Program-made: the position numbers and the translations under genes | The notes under the pieces: model-generated | The model's database searches: none | Seen by the model: only the letters and a program-made list of their open reading frames with translations | What the model was told of the DNA's origin: nothing | Assembly: GCF_011806565.1 (NCBI RefSeq) | Contig: NZ_JAATOP010000011.1 | Coordinates: forward strand, 1 to 64,000 | Origin: Marivivens donghaensis | GTDB lineage: Bacteria > Pseudomonadota > Alphaproteobacteria > Rhodobacterales > Rhodobacteraceae | Length of the DNA stretch: 64,000 nucleotides | Reading direction: 5' to 3' | Part shown: in pieces, positions 42,917-52,210 of the stretch | How positions within the stretch are numbered: the stretch's first letter is position 1 | Layout of the letters: every line of letters starts with the position of its first letter

Positions 42917-43951
42917 CTAGACGGCACTCCACCACCAGACGCCGTTGTCATCCATTTGGCGCGTCGCGCGGCCCTGATACAGCAGGTGGTTTAAGTGGGC
43001 GACCGCCTCGACAAAGGCCAGCCCGTAGGTTTCCGGCCCGATAGTGCGTTTGAACAGCGGCGCGAAGCAGTCACCACCTTTGCGCGGCTCTGCGAGGTGT
43101 TTGACCAGCCGGTCGAGCGCGCTGTGATGGTTTTCCTCCATCTGGATGAGGCGCAGCGGCAGACCCGTATAGGGCAGCTTATGCCCGCCGAGGATCAACT
43201 GCGTGTCGGTCGCAAACTGGCCGAGCCGTTCACAGCTTTCGATCCATTCAGCCAGCGGATCGGCATCGGGTTCGGTCGGGTAGACCCCGATGTTCGGACT
43301 GATCGACGGCAAGAGCTGGTCGCCGCCAATGACGAGGTTGTCGTCACGGCTCCAGAACGTCGCGTGCTCCGGCGCGTGGCCGTTCCCCATGCGGATGTCC
43401 CACGTCCGGCCACCCATCGTGATCGTATCGCCTTCGGACAGGCGGGTGAACCCAAGGGGCAGCGGTGTGACGGCATCGGCAAAGTTGAAGGGCCGCTCTG
43501 CCGAGCGTTTCGCCAACACCTCTTCGTCCATACCGTTACGCTTGTAGAAATCCAGCGTGCGGGCAGGATAGGTGGGCTGCTCGTCCAGTGTCAGCATCCG
43601 CGCGGTGAGCCATGCGATGCGCGGCATCGCGAGCTCCGCGCCATTCTCCACAAACCAGCCAGCCAGACCCACGTGGTCGGGATGGTGGTGGGTGACAACG
43701 AGCCGATGCACGGGCTTCCCGCTCAGCGGGCCGCTCAGGATCTTGTCCCAAATGCCCCGCGTTTTGCGCGTATCGAGGCCGGTGTCGATCACCGTCCACC
43801 CGTCCCCATCATCGAGCGCGTAGACGTTCACATGGTCCAGCGCCATCGGCAGCGGAATCCGGAACCACAGAACGCCCTCGGCAACTTCGATGCATTCGCC
43901 CGAAGCTGGCGGCTCTTCGTGAGGATAACGGATCGGGGCGTGATCGCGCAT
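42917..43951 (-). CDS. Metallo-beta-lactamase-fold hydrolase
   Basis: 344 residues from the ATG at 43949-43951. The HxHxDH motif is complete: T-H88-H-H90-P-D92-H93-VGLAG. Other zinc ligands are in NGHAPEHATFW, GGDQLLPSI and GGHKLPYTGLP. The GDGWTVIDTGL start is typical of the RNase Z/glyoxalase II-like group. The stop-start overlap with the acyl-CoA dehydrogenase (ATGA) shows the two are one unit, so it may hydrolyse an acyl-CoA thioester or related intermediate of the same pathway. That link is inferred. Confidence 0.9.
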   Translation of the reverse strand: MRDHAPIRYPHEEPPASGECIEVAEGVLWFRIPLPMALDHVNVYALDDGDGWTVIDTGLDTRKTRGIWDKILSGPLSGKPVHRLVVTHHHPDHVGLAGWFVENGAELAMPRIAWLTARMLTLDEQPTYPARTLDFYKRNGMDEEVLAKRSAERPFNFADAVTPLPLGFTRLSEGDTITMGGRTWDIRMGNGHAPEHATFWSRDDNLVIGGDQLLPSISPNIGVYPTEPDADPLAEWIESCERLGQFATDTQLILGGHKLPYTGLPLRLIQMEENHHSALDRLVKHLAEPRKGGDCFAPLFKRTIGPETYGLAFVEAVAHLNHLLYQGRATRQMDDNGVWWWSAV

Positions 43952-45651
43952 CAAACGGCCAGATCGTCCGGCGTGATCGCCATCAGATCCGAAGCGCCTT
44001 CGCGAACATGGGCAAAGAGGCCGACGTGCTCGGGGAGCATCCGATTGATGTAGAACGACGCCAGACGCTTGCGCGCATCGTCGCCGGCCAGCGCGGCGGT
44101 CAGGTGGTAGTGGCCACCCAGAACGCGGGCGAAACCCTTGAGGAACGGCACGGCAACCGCAAAGCGCTCGGTGACGTCCTGCGCGACGAGCCACTCGATG
44201 GTCTCGCGTAGATCCTCGGCGGATTGCCAGACAGCTTCTGCCAGTTCGGGCATCTCGGTCTTGGCCTTGTCCGCACCTGCTTCGATTTCGTCGAGCAGAC
44301 GGAACGCAGCCTCGCCGCCGTCCATCATCTTACGGGCTACGAGGTCCATTGCCTGAATGCCGTTGGTGCCTTCGTAGATCGCGGTGACGCGGACATCGCG
44401 GAGGTACTGCGCGGCGCCGGTCTCTTCGATAAAGCCCATGCCGCCGTGCACCTGAATGCCCGTGGTGGCGACTTCGATGCCGGTGTCGGTGCCGAACGCT
44501 TTGGCAATCGGGGTGAGCAGCGCGGCGCGTGCTTTCCATTTGTCGCTGCCGGTTGCGTTGCCCATGTCGATCGCAACGCCGCAAGCCAGAGCAATCGAGC
44601 GGGCCACAAAGATATCGGCCTTCATGGTCGCCAACATGCGCCGCACATCCGCATGTTCGATGATCGTGCCGGTGCCGCCAACGCGGCCCTGCTTGCGCTC
44701 CATCGCGTAGGCATAGGCGGCCTGATACGCGCCTTCAGCCGCACCGATGCCTTGGGTGCCGACGCCGAGGCGGGCGTTGTTCATCATTGTGAACATCGCG
44801 GCCATACCGCCATGCTCAGGCCCGACGAGCCAGCCGGTCGCACCCTCATAGCTCATGACGGCAGTCGGCGAGCCGTGGAGGCCGAGCTTGTGCTCGAGGC
44901 TCACCACGCGCAGCGAATTACGCTCGCCCAGCGTGCCGTCCTCGTTCGGAATGAACTTCGGGACCATGAACAGGCTAATGCCCTTCGTCCCCGGAACGCC
45001 ATCAGGCAGACGGGCGAGGACGAGGTGGCAGATGTTTTCCGCAAAATCGTTGTCGGCCCAAGTGATGTAGATTTTTTGTCCCGTGATCGCGAAACTACCG
45101 TCGCCGTTCGGCTCTGCCTTGGTCGAAAGCGCACCGACGTCCGAACCGGCCTGCGGTTCGGTCAGGTTCATGGTGCCGGTCCATTCGCCCGAAATCAGTT
45201 TCGGCAGATAGGTCGCTTTGATCTCTTCGCTGGCGTGCGCCTCAATCGCTTCGATCTGCCCTTGGCTCATCAGTGGGTTCAGTTGCAGCGCGAGGCAGGC
45301 GCCCGACATCATGTCGTTGACGGCGGTCGCGATGGTCAGCGGAAGGCCCATGCCGCCCTCTTCTTCGGATGCGCAAATGCCGATCCAACCGCCTTCGGCG
45401 ATGGCCTGATAACCCTGCGCGAAACCGGGCGACGTGCGGACATTGCCGTTCTCCAGCTTGGCAGGGTACAGATCGCCGCTGCGGTTCAGCGGAGCGATCT
45501 CGTTGTCGCAGAGCTTTCCGGCCTCATCCAGAATCGCATCCACCGTGTCCTTCGTCGCTTCGGCAAAGGCTTCGGTCTCGCTGACCTTGCTGTAGTCCAC
45601 GACGTTTTCGAGGATGAAACGGAAATCGGCGACGGGGCTACGATATGGCAT
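43951..45651 (-). CDS. Acyl-CoA dehydrogenase, large FadE/DmdC-type
   Basis: 566 residues from the ATG at 45649-45651, larger than the 380-residue type. MPYRSPVADFRFILENVVDYSKV is the usual N-terminus of this group, with NRSGDLYPAKLENGNVRTSPGF and GWIGICASEEEGGMGLPLTIATAVND. FAD domain: NLTEPQAGSDVGALSTKA and GQKIYITWADNDF. C-terminal MGFIEETGAAQYLRDVRVTAIYEGTNGIQAMDLVARK contains the catalytic Glu (in YEGT). Extra C-terminal helical domain about 470-566. Similar in layout to DmdC (3-methylmercaptopropionyl-CoA dehydrogenase) of roseobacters, but DmdC specificity cannot be assigned without comparison. Electrons go to ETF. Confidence 0.9.
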   Translation of the reverse strand: MPYRSPVADFRFILENVVDYSKVSETEAFAEATKDTVDAILDEAGKLCDNEIAPLNRSGDLYPAKLENGNVRTSPGFAQGYQAIAEGGWIGICASEEEGGMGLPLTIATAVNDMMSGACLALQLNPLMSQGQIEAIEAHASEEIKATYLPKLISGEWTGTMNLTEPQAGSDVGALSTKAEPNGDGSFAITGQKIYITWADNDFAENICHLVLARLPDGVPGTKGISLFMVPKFIPNEDGTLGERNSLRVVSLEHKLGLHGSPTAVMSYEGATGWLVGPEHGGMAAMFTMMNNARLGVGTQGIGAAEGAYQAAYAYAMERKQGRVGGTGTIIEHADVRRMLATMKADIFVARSIALACGVAIDMGNATGSDKWKARAALLTPIAKAFGTDTGIEVATTGIQVHGGMGFIEETGAAQYLRDVRVTAIYEGTNGIQAMDLVARKMMDGGEAAFRLLDEIEAGADKAKTEMPELAEAVWQSAEDLRETIEWLVAQDVTERFAVAVPFLKGFARVLGGHYHLTAALAGDDARKRLASFYINRMLPEHVGLFAHVREGASDLMAITPDDLAV

Positions 45652-45760
45652 GGCGGACGGTCCTGATGGGGTGACGCCACGGGGCAGCGTCACGTCTATT
45701 TCACTTTTCGCCGCGACAGGGTATCCAAGCCCCCTGACCTCGCAACTGAAACGCCACGTC

Positions 45761-46705
45761 ATGAATTCGATCAATACGCGCGTCCTATCACCACACTCCG
45801 AAGGTATTAGTGAGGCTGCCCGCATCCTTGCAGGTGGCGGGCTCGTGTCTTTCCCAACAGAGACGGTCTACGGCCTGTTCGCCAATGCGACGGACGATAC
45901 CGCCGTTGCGCGGATCTACGAGGCCAAGGGGCGTCCGGCTTTCAATCCGTTGATCGTCCATGTGCCGGACATTGAAGCGGCCAAGAAATACGTCGAATTG
46001 AATGATGATGCCGAGCGTCTGGCAGCGGCCTTCTGGCCAGGAGCCATCACGCTGGTGCTGCCGCTAAAGGCCGACGCGGGCATTTCAAAGCTGGTGACGG
46101 CTGGCCTGTCGACTTTGGCGGTGCGGGTCCCTCATGGAGACGCCGCGCAAGCTGTCTTGCGTGAAAGTGGATTGCCGCTGTCAGGCCCGTCCGCGAATCC
46201 GTCGGGCCGTGTCAGTCCGACATCTGCGCAGCATGTCATCTCTGGTCTGTCGGGCCGTATCGAAGCGGTTGTGGACGGCGGCACCTGCGCAGTCGGCGTC
46301 GAATCAACGATCATCGGGTGCGTGGGCGAGCCGACCTTGCTCCGCGCTGGCGGAACACCTGTCGAAGTGATCGAGGACTGCCTTGGCCGCAAGTTGGGCG
46401 TTGCGGGCGAAGCAATCGTAGCGCCGGGACAATTGGCGTCACACTACGCGCCGCAGGGTGCCGTGCGGCTCAACGCGACCGATAAACGCGACGGCGAAAC
46501 GCTGCTTGGCTTCGGGGAGGTTGTCGATGCCGACCTGAACCTGTCACCTTCGGGTGATCCGGTTGAGGCCGCGGCAAACCTCTTCGCCTGCCTGCATCAG
46601 CTGGACGCGATGAACGCTCAGAACATCGCGGTCTCGCCCATTCCCGAAATGGGTTTGGGGCAAGCGATTAACGACCGTCTGCGCCGCGCCGCTGCGCCGC
46701 GCTAA
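45761..46705 (+). CDS. Sua5/YciO/YrdC-type threonylcarbamoyl-AMP synthase
   Basis: 314 residues from the ATG at 45761. YrdC fold: ISEAARILAGGGLVSFPTETVYGLFANATDDTAVARIYEAKGRPAFNPLIVHV, then TLVLPLKADAGISKLVTAGLSTLAVRVPHG. The C-terminal Sua5 extension is present (GQLASHYAPQGAVRLN, then to about residue 314), so it is the two-domain Sua5 form rather than the short TsaC. Makes threonylcarbamoyl-AMP for t6A in tRNA. Divergent from the acyl-CoA dehydrogenase. Confidence 0.93.
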   Translation: MNSINTRVLSPHSEGISEAARILAGGGLVSFPTETVYGLFANATDDTAVARIYEAKGRPAFNPLIVHVPDIEAAKKYVELNDDAERLAAAFWPGAITLVLPLKADAGISKLVTAGLSTLAVRVPHGDAAQAVLRESGLPLSGPSANPSGRVSPTSAQHVISGLSGRIEAVVDGGTCAVGVESTIIGCVGEPTLLRAGGTPVEVIEDCLGRKLGVAGEAIVAPGQLASHYAPQGAVRLNATDKRDGETLLGFGEVVDADLNLSPSGDPVEAAANLFACLHQLDAMNAQNIAVSPIPEMGLGQAINDRLRRAAAPR

Positions 46706-47023
46706 TCAGTCCTGTTCGTGGCGCTGACGTAGCTCTGCCGCTTCCTGACGCGCATCGCGAAGGCCTTCCATTGCAGCGCGAAGCTCGGCCTCGGTCTGCG
46801 CCAGTTGGTTCGTCATGTCCGCTTCACGCTGCTGCATGTAGGTGATCGCCTGATCGCGGGTCTCCTCGGCTTCGTGCAGGGCCTGCGCCATGCGATCGAG
46901 TTCGCCGATGTCCGCGCGAGTCACGCGGGTGAAGCGGTTGACCAGCCAGCTTGCGAACCAGCCAAGAGCGAATGCCACGAAAAGGATGATGGCGGTTGCG
47001 AGAATGAGTTCTGTTCTGTTCAC
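46706..47023 (-). CDS. Small membrane-anchored coiled-coil protein
   Basis: 105 residues. N-terminal membrane helix (about 4-28: TELILATAIILFVAFALGWFASWLV) followed by a long charged coiled coil (DELDRM-like, AQALHEAEETRDQAITYMQQREADMTNQLAQTEAELRAAMEGLRDARQEAAELRQRHE). 11 bp after the OmpA-family gene, so probably co-transcribed and part of the cell envelope. It abuts the convergent Sua5 gene. No family name recognised. Confidence 0.78.
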   Translation of the reverse strand: MNRTELILATAIILFVAFALGWFASWLVNRFTRVTRADIGELDRMAQALHEAEETRDQAITYMQQREADMTNQLAQTEAELRAAMEGLRDARQEAAELRQRHEQD

Positions 47024-47034
47024 AGCGATCGTCC

Positions 47035-48936
47035 TTATTCGGCAGCCGCTTCGGGCTCGGCTGGTGTTTCTTCGGCGGTTGCGTCCGCGTCTTCTTCGGC
47101 AGTGGCTTCACCGTCTTCGGCGGCCTCATCCTCGGTCACAAGACGGAACTCGATGCGGCGGTTCGCCTCGCGGCCTTCTTCGGTGCCGTTGTCGGCAATC
47201 GGATCGGCCTCGCCGTAACCGATTGCATTGAAGCTGGAGGTCGGCACGCGGCGGGCACGCAGGGCGGACAGAACCGCTTCGGCGCGTTCCTGCGACAGAG
47301 CGAGGTTCATCTCTTCGCGGCCCTGGCTATCGGTATAACCCGCGATTTCGATGCTAAGGTCGATACACTGGCTGAGGATCTCGGCGATGTCGTTCATCGT
47401 CGCGCCAGCTTCGGCGGTCAGCGTGGCCGAACCCGGATCAAAGGTGATCTTACGATTCGCGGTTACGATGTTGATCTGCGACACGCACTGTTCCGGCGAG
47501 GGGCCCGCGACGACCAGATCGAGCTCCGGCAGATATTCGACGTTGATGCTGAAATCCGCGTCCGGTCCGAGCTTGTTCACAAGAAGGCCGGAGATGTCGG
47601 CGGATGCCTCTTCGTTGCCAGTGGTGCCTGACACGACGATGCTATCAGGCTCCACGGTCAGCGAACCTTCTTTCAGGCGAGAGAGAGCTTCGAGACCAGC
47701 CAGAATGCGGACCTGCCAGTCGGTCGGCAGGTTTTCGTCGGTGAGCGTACCCATCTCGACCTCGCTACCGGGGAAACGGGCTTGCGCGAAGTTCTCGACA
47801 AGCGTCGTCGTAAGATCGTTCGGGAGGCGTCCGGTCAGTGTCACACCGTCATCGTCGGTCAGCGCGGCAATGAACTGCGGCGGACCGGTCTCGGATTCGA
47901 CTTCCGGCTCTGGCAGCGTGGCGCTGAGCGCGAATACTTCGGGAAGACGGTTTTCGAGGCGGCCAACGACTTCATCGAAAGTGTCCTGCGGGGTGTCGAT
48001 CAGCGCTTCGATGGTCACATCGGCATCGCTCACCGTCAGGGTGCCGCCGCCGAGAGACGCAATCGCCTCGATCGACTGGGATACAACGTTGCCCCACTGG
48101 CGCGATGGGGAGCCGAGGCCGAGCGTACAGCCGCTGCGACCTTCGAAACCGGCGTTGGCTGCGGCTTGCAGGATTATGTCCTGCGCTTCGGCGGTGTCAG
48201 CGGTGCACGCTTCAAAGCGGGCGCCATTGGTGTCGAGGATAAAGCGGGTGATAAACGGGCTGACGACGGGGCGCGGCGCTGTGATATTCAGCTGCATCGC
48301 GACGCCTTCGGGCTTCATCGCACGAATCCGGCGTTCCAGTTGGGCACGTTGTTCAGGGCTGTCAGAGCTAGCTGTGATCTGGACCAGACCAGCCGATACC
48401 GAGATTTTCGAGCGGGGAAGGATATCCATCGCGCGGACGCCAAAGTGCATCGACGCGCGCCAACTGGACGGAACGGGGTAGTCCGCGGTTTCCAGCAGGT
48501 CGGTCACCGGATCACCTTCGGCCATGTCTTGCAGGTCGTCGGTCAGGCTTTCGCGATCGGTATCTGCGGGAATGAGGCCGATCAGGGATACGCCGCTTTC
48601 GTTGCGGAGCATCTCGATCGCAAAGTCAGGGGCTACGGCGCGGCTGGTGTCTTTGACGCTGGCGTTGTTGATCACGCGGCTCGCATCGACGACCCCGCCA
48701 GCAACAGTCACCGCGCGGAGGCGTGCGACTTCCGTCGGCGCTTCGCCCTCAATGACAATCTGGAGGCCGTCCGCAATCACGCGCGACCACGCCATGTTCG
48801 CGTCGATCAGCGCTTCCTGCACCGCCATGCCGGATCGTTTTTCAAGCAAACTGACAGAGGTGCTCGAGCCCACATAGGCGACGAGTGCCGCTGCGCCGAA
48901 AGTTGCGACGCGGATGAGAATAGAAGAAAGCCGCAT
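47035..48936 (-). CDS. OmpA-family protein with BON-like repeats and acidic tail
   Basis: 633 residues from the ATG at 48934-48936. N-terminal membrane anchor MRLSSILIRVATFGAAALVAYVG, then DGLQIVIEGEAPTEVARLRA and similar BON-like segments. The C-terminal OmpA/MotB domain (about 490-600) has NRKITFDPGSATLTAEAGATMNDIAEIL, GYTDSQGREEMNLALSQERAEAVLSALRAR and YGEADPIADNGTEEGREANRRIEFRL, which binds peptidoglycan. It ends in a 30-residue Ala/Glu-rich tail. Links envelope to peptidoglycan; function beyond that unknown. Confidence 0.88.
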   Translation of the reverse strand: MRLSSILIRVATFGAAALVAYVGSSTSVSLLEKRSGMAVQEALIDANMAWSRVIADGLQIVIEGEAPTEVARLRAVTVAGGVVDASRVINNASVKDTSRAVAPDFAIEMLRNESGVSLIGLIPADTDRESLTDDLQDMAEGDPVTDLLETADYPVPSSWRASMHFGVRAMDILPRSKISVSAGLVQITASSDSPEQRAQLERRIRAMKPEGVAMQLNITAPRPVVSPFITRFILDTNGARFEACTADTAEAQDIILQAAANAGFEGRSGCTLGLGSPSRQWGNVVSQSIEAIASLGGGTLTVSDADVTIEALIDTPQDTFDEVVGRLENRLPEVFALSATLPEPEVESETGPPQFIAALTDDDGVTLTGRLPNDLTTTLVENFAQARFPGSEVEMGTLTDENLPTDWQVRILAGLEALSRLKEGSLTVEPDSIVVSGTTGNEEASADISGLLVNKLGPDADFSINVEYLPELDLVVAGPSPEQCVSQINIVTANRKITFDPGSATLTAEAGATMNDIAEILSQCIDLSIEIAGYTDSQGREEMNLALSQERAEAVLSALRARRVPTSSFNAIGYGEADPIADNGTEEGREANRRIEFRLVTEDEAAEDGEATAEEDADATAEETPAEPEAAAE

Positions 48937-48994
48937 GAATTGCCGTTCTTGAGTGTCCCGCAAGGTGTGTAGGACGCAACAGGCGGTAGTTCAA

Positions 48995-49954
48995 TCAAAT
49001 GAGCAGTGCGCAGGCGAAAAACAGCACAGGGATCAGTCCCGCATTCCGGTTCGAGCGGAAAAGCATGAGCAGACGGTCGTTATCTTCGGGAGCGAAGCGC
49101 GTGAGCTGCCACATCAGGTGCCACCCCAGCGCCCAAACGCCGCAAAGCGCGACCACCAGCGAAAGCGGGTTCCGGTCGAGCGTGGCCAGGATCGTCGCTG
49201 CCATCGCGAAGAGCACCGTAAGAACAAGGAAGCGGCGGAGCCACTGCGCGGACTGTTCGCCAAACAGGCGTGCCGTGGATTTCACGCCGATCAGCGCGTC
49301 GTCCTCGGTGTCTTGGTGCGCGTATATGGTGTCGTAGAATAGCGTCCACCAGATGCCCGCGAAGTAGAGGATCACGGGCGCCGCGCTCAGGCTGCCCGTA
49401 TGCGCCGCCCATCCGACCAGAGCGCCCCAGTTGAACGCAATGCCGAGGAAGACCTGCGGCCACCATGTGAACCGCTTCGCAAACGGATAGATCGCCACGG
49501 GGCCGAGCGACAGGACGCCAAGCGCGATAGCGAACGGCGGGAAGGTCAGCAGGATACCGAGCGACACGAGCGACTGGATCGCCATCCACGCGGCCGCTTG
49601 CTTTGTCGTGACCTGCCCCGAGGGGATTGGTCGCGAACGGGTCCGCGCGACCTGCGCGTCGATCTTGCGGTCGGTGATGTCATTCCACGTACAACCCGCG
49701 CCGCGCATCAGGAACGCTCCGGCAGCGCAGCCGACAGCGATCCAGAGGTCATACCAGCTCGCCGTATTGGTGCTCAGCATGGCGAGCAGCAGGCTCCACC
49801 AGCATGGCAAAAGCAGCAGCCACGTCCCGATCGGGCGGTCGGCGCGGGACAGGCGCAGGTAAGGGCGGCTCCATGCCGGAGCGATGGTATCGACCCAGTT
49901 TCCCTTGACCGCATCCGCGACCGTGCCTTGCGGTGTTTGGCTCTGTTCCGACAT
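48995..49954 (-). CDS. ubiA: 4-hydroxybenzoate polyprenyltransferase
   Basis: 319 residues. Attaches the polyprenyl chain to 4-hydroxybenzoate in ubiquinone synthesis. Asp-rich motifs CTWNDITDRKIDAQVARTRSRPIPSG and DTIYAHQDTEDDALIGVKSTARL are complete. Eight to nine membrane helices, and LSRADRPIGTWLLLLPCWWSL at the start. Divergent from rsmE with 123 bp between. The side-chain synthase is the ispB-like gene at 33.4 kb. Confidence 0.95.
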   Translation of the reverse strand: MSEQSQTPQGTVADAVKGNWVDTIAPAWSRPYLRLSRADRPIGTWLLLLPCWWSLLLAMLSTNTASWYDLWIAVGCAAGAFLMRGAGCTWNDITDRKIDAQVARTRSRPIPSGQVTTKQAAAWMAIQSLVSLGILLTFPPFAIALGVLSLGPVAIYPFAKRFTWWPQVFLGIAFNWGALVGWAAHTGSLSAAPVILYFAGIWWTLFYDTIYAHQDTEDDALIGVKSTARLFGEQSAQWLRRFLVLTVLFAMAATILATLDRNPLSLVVALCGVWALGWHLMWQLTRFAPEDNDRLLMLFRSNRNAGLIPVLFFACALLI

Positions 49955-50077
49955 CTGGATTGCCCCGTGACTGCGAAATTCGGTCCTATGTAGAGCAACC
50001 CCGCCGTGAAGAGCAAATCGTCAATGCTGCGCCATTGGCCTCTGGCAATCGGGGAGGGGCAAACATATTGTCCGGCT

Positions 50078-50800
50078 ATGGCTTCGAAAGTACGTCTCTT
50101 TGTCGATTGCCCTCTGGCTGAGGGTCTGGATGTTCCGCTTGCGAAAGAGCAGGCGCATTACCTGTTCGGCGTCATGCGCCTCGATGTCGGGACGGTGATT
50201 TCACTGTTTAATGGCAAGGACGGCGAATGGGATGCCGAGGTCGTTCAGGCCGGAAAGAAAAGTGGGTCTCTGCGCTGCGTAGTGCAAACGAAGCCGCTGC
50301 AAATGCCGCCGGACCTGTGGTTCTATTTTGCGCCGATCAAGAAAGACCGCACCGACTTCATCGTCGAAAAAGCCGCAGAGATGGGCGCGGCAAAGATCAT
50401 TCCCGTGCAGACCGAATTCACCAACTCCGCCCGCATCAATCAGGAACGCCTGCAAGCGCACGCTTTGGAAGCCGCCGAACAATGCGGCGGGACTTTTGTG
50501 CCTGAGGTGATGGAGTTGCAAAAGCTGCCCAAGGTGCTCGACCACTGGGATGCGAGCCGCCAGCTGATGTTCTGTGACGAAACGCTGGTCGGCGCCAAAG
50601 AGGCGCTGGGCAACGTGCCGCGCGGTCCTTGGGCGATACTCATCGGGCCGGAAGGCGGGTTCTCGGAAAGCGAACGCGAACGGCTGAAGCGTCAGCCCTA
50701 TGCGCATTCGGTGAGCCTCGGCCCGCGTATCCTGCGTGCCGATACCGCTGCCGTTGCGGCGGTGACCGTCTGGCAACAGCACCTCGGTGACTGGGAATGA
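50078..50800 (+). CDS. rsmE: 16S rRNA (uracil(1498)-N3)-methyltransferase
   Basis: 240 residues from the ATG at 50078, chosen because the protein fold starts ASKVRLFVDC and an in-frame upstream ATG does not look like RsmE. SPOUT-type C-terminus LIGPEGGFSESERERLKRQPYAHSVSLGPRILRADTAAVAAVTVWQ forms the knotted SAM site. KKDRTDFIVEKAAEMGAAKIIPV and HALEAAEQCGGTFVPEV are typical. Methylates U1498 near the decoding site. Overlaps the next gene by 4 bp. Confidence 0.94.
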   Translation: MASKVRLFVDCPLAEGLDVPLAKEQAHYLFGVMRLDVGTVISLFNGKDGEWDAEVVQAGKKSGSLRCVVQTKPLQMPPDLWFYFAPIKKDRTDFIVEKAAEMGAAKIIPVQTEFTNSARINQERLQAHALEAAEQCGGTFVPEVMELQKLPKVLDHWDASRQLMFCDETLVGAKEALGNVPRGPWAILIGPEGGFSESERERLKRQPYAHSVSLGPRILRADTAAVAAVTVWQQHLGDWE

Positions 50801-51615
50801 AGGCGACCGAAGCCGATGTGCCGGAGATCATTGCGTTTCTGAACCAAGCGCCGCATCGCGCCATGTTCCCGCTGTCCAACCTGTTCAATCACGGGATCGG
50901 TGCCGACGGGCCATATGGCACGCACTGCTATCTGGTGCGGAATGCAGCAGGCGAGATCACCGACCTCATCGCGCTCACGAACGAAGGCAACGCGATGCCG
51001 TGTTGCCCGACGGGTCCGAAGCCCGAACTGCTCGCCGGTAACACGGTCAAAGGCGTCCTCGCCCCGACCGATGAGGCCCGCCCGTTGATCGACGCGCTCG
51101 GGCTGGATAATCCGACCTTGGTCAGCCGCGATGAGCCGCATTTCCTGCTCGACCTCGACAAGGTGGTCACTCCAGACGGTGACACCCACGTGGTCCACAT
51201 CAGCGAAGCGCCGAGCGAGGTCGCGGAGTGGTTCCCGCCCTACATGCAGGAAGTCCTTGGCCGCGATCCGGTCGATGCGATGGAGGAGGGGCGGCAGACC
51301 TACCTCAAGGCACTATCGGGCCGCGACTACATCGTGCTCATGGATGGTGAAACGCCTGTCGCGATGGCAAACCTCAACGCGCGACTGACGGATATCGTGC
51401 AGGTCGGCGGTGTGTTCACGCCGCACGCCCACCGTGGTCGCGGCTACGCCAAACGCGTGACGGCCCTCCTGATGGAACGGGCCCGCAACGAAGGTGTCCG
51501 CCACGGAACGCTGTTTGCCGCCAACGAGTCGGCGGCGCGCGCCTATCAGGCCATCGGGTTCGAACGCATCGGTGACTTCACCCTGTTCATCATGAAAGAG
51601 CCGCAAATTGTCTGA
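50797..51615 (+). CDS. GNAT-family N-acetyltransferase
   Basis: 272 residues. Starts with ATGA over the rsmE stop. The C-terminal half holds the GNAT acetyl-CoA motif A as VQVGGVFTPHAHRGRGYAKRVTALLMERARNEGVRHGTLFAANESAARAYQAIGFERIGDF. The N-terminal half looks like a degenerate second GNAT-like domain. Acceptor unknown. Followed by a further gene overlapping 8 bp, so rsmE, this gene and the next are one operon. Confidence 0.85.
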   Translation: MKATEADVPEIIAFLNQAPHRAMFPLSNLFNHGIGADGPYGTHCYLVRNAAGEITDLIALTNEGNAMPCCPTGPKPELLAGNTVKGVLAPTDEARPLIDALGLDNPTLVSRDEPHFLLDLDKVVTPDGDTHVVHISEAPSEVAEWFPPYMQEVLGRDPVDAMEEGRQTYLKALSGRDYIVLMDGETPVAMANLNARLTDIVQVGGVFTPHAHRGRGYAKRVTALLMERARNEGVRHGTLFAANESAARAYQAIGFERIGDFTLFIMKEPQIV

Positions 51616-52132
51616 GTTTCTACGCCCCGAAGTCCGCGTCTTTCTCGCTCGATATGCACAGGCAATGTTCGGCTGCGCGATCGTGCTGTTCGGCGTTTGG
51701 TGGATCACGATCAGCTTCGGGATGATGCGCGGGCTTGGTGTGGCGATCGTGGTGGCCGGTTTCGGCCTCGCTGTCGAAGGGCTGCGCCGCGCGCGTCTGA
51801 CGGGCAAGTCGACCGGAAAAGGCCCGGGCATCGTCGAAATCGACGAGCGGCGTATCACATGGATGTCGGGCCATTTCGGCGGCTCCATCGCGATGGACGC
51901 CCTTGCTACGGTGGACATTCAGATCACGCCCGAAGGCGAAGCGCTCTGGGTTTTCCTGCAAACCGACGGCGAACGTCTGGTGGTTCCGGCCAGCGCCAAG
52001 GGCGCGGAAAAGATCGTAGATGTGCTCTCCGCTCTCAAGGGGCTCGACTACGATGCGGCGCTGCGTGCTATGTCTTCTGACGAAGCGGGGCGTTTTCACC
52101 TGTGGCGTTCGCAGCAGAGGCAGCTCGATTAA
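51608..52132 (+). CDS. Membrane protein of unknown function
   Basis: 174 residues from a TTG at 51608 in the overlap TTGTCTGA with the GNAT gene. Two membrane helices at about 16-34 (YAQAMFGCAIVLFGVWWITI) and 39-57 (MRGLGVAIVVAGFGLAVEG), then a soluble part with GPGIVEIDERRITWMSGHFGGSIAMDALATVDIQITPEGEALWVF and EKIVDVLSALKGLDYDAALRAMSS. Probably a small PH-like domain on the cytosolic side. No name known. Conserved position before gshA is typical of Rhodobacteraceae. Confidence 0.7.
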   Translation: MSEFLRPEVRVFLARYAQAMFGCAIVLFGVWWITISFGMMRGLGVAIVVAGFGLAVEGLRRARLTGKSTGKGPGIVEIDERRITWMSGHFGGSIAMDALATVDIQITPEGEALWVFLQTDGERLVVPASAKGAEKIVDVLSALKGLDYDAALRAMSSDEAGRFHLWRSQQRQLD

Positions 52133-52210
52133 CGCTGGCGGTCGGGTTGACTTGGCCACCGTTTGACTACACCTGTTTGTTCCCGACACAGCCAACGATC
52201 GAGGCTTTCC

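Noticed and set aside
44224-45666. 480-codon plus-strand frame opposite the acyl-CoA dehydrogenase
   Set aside because: Antisense shadow, low-complexity translation without a start signal.
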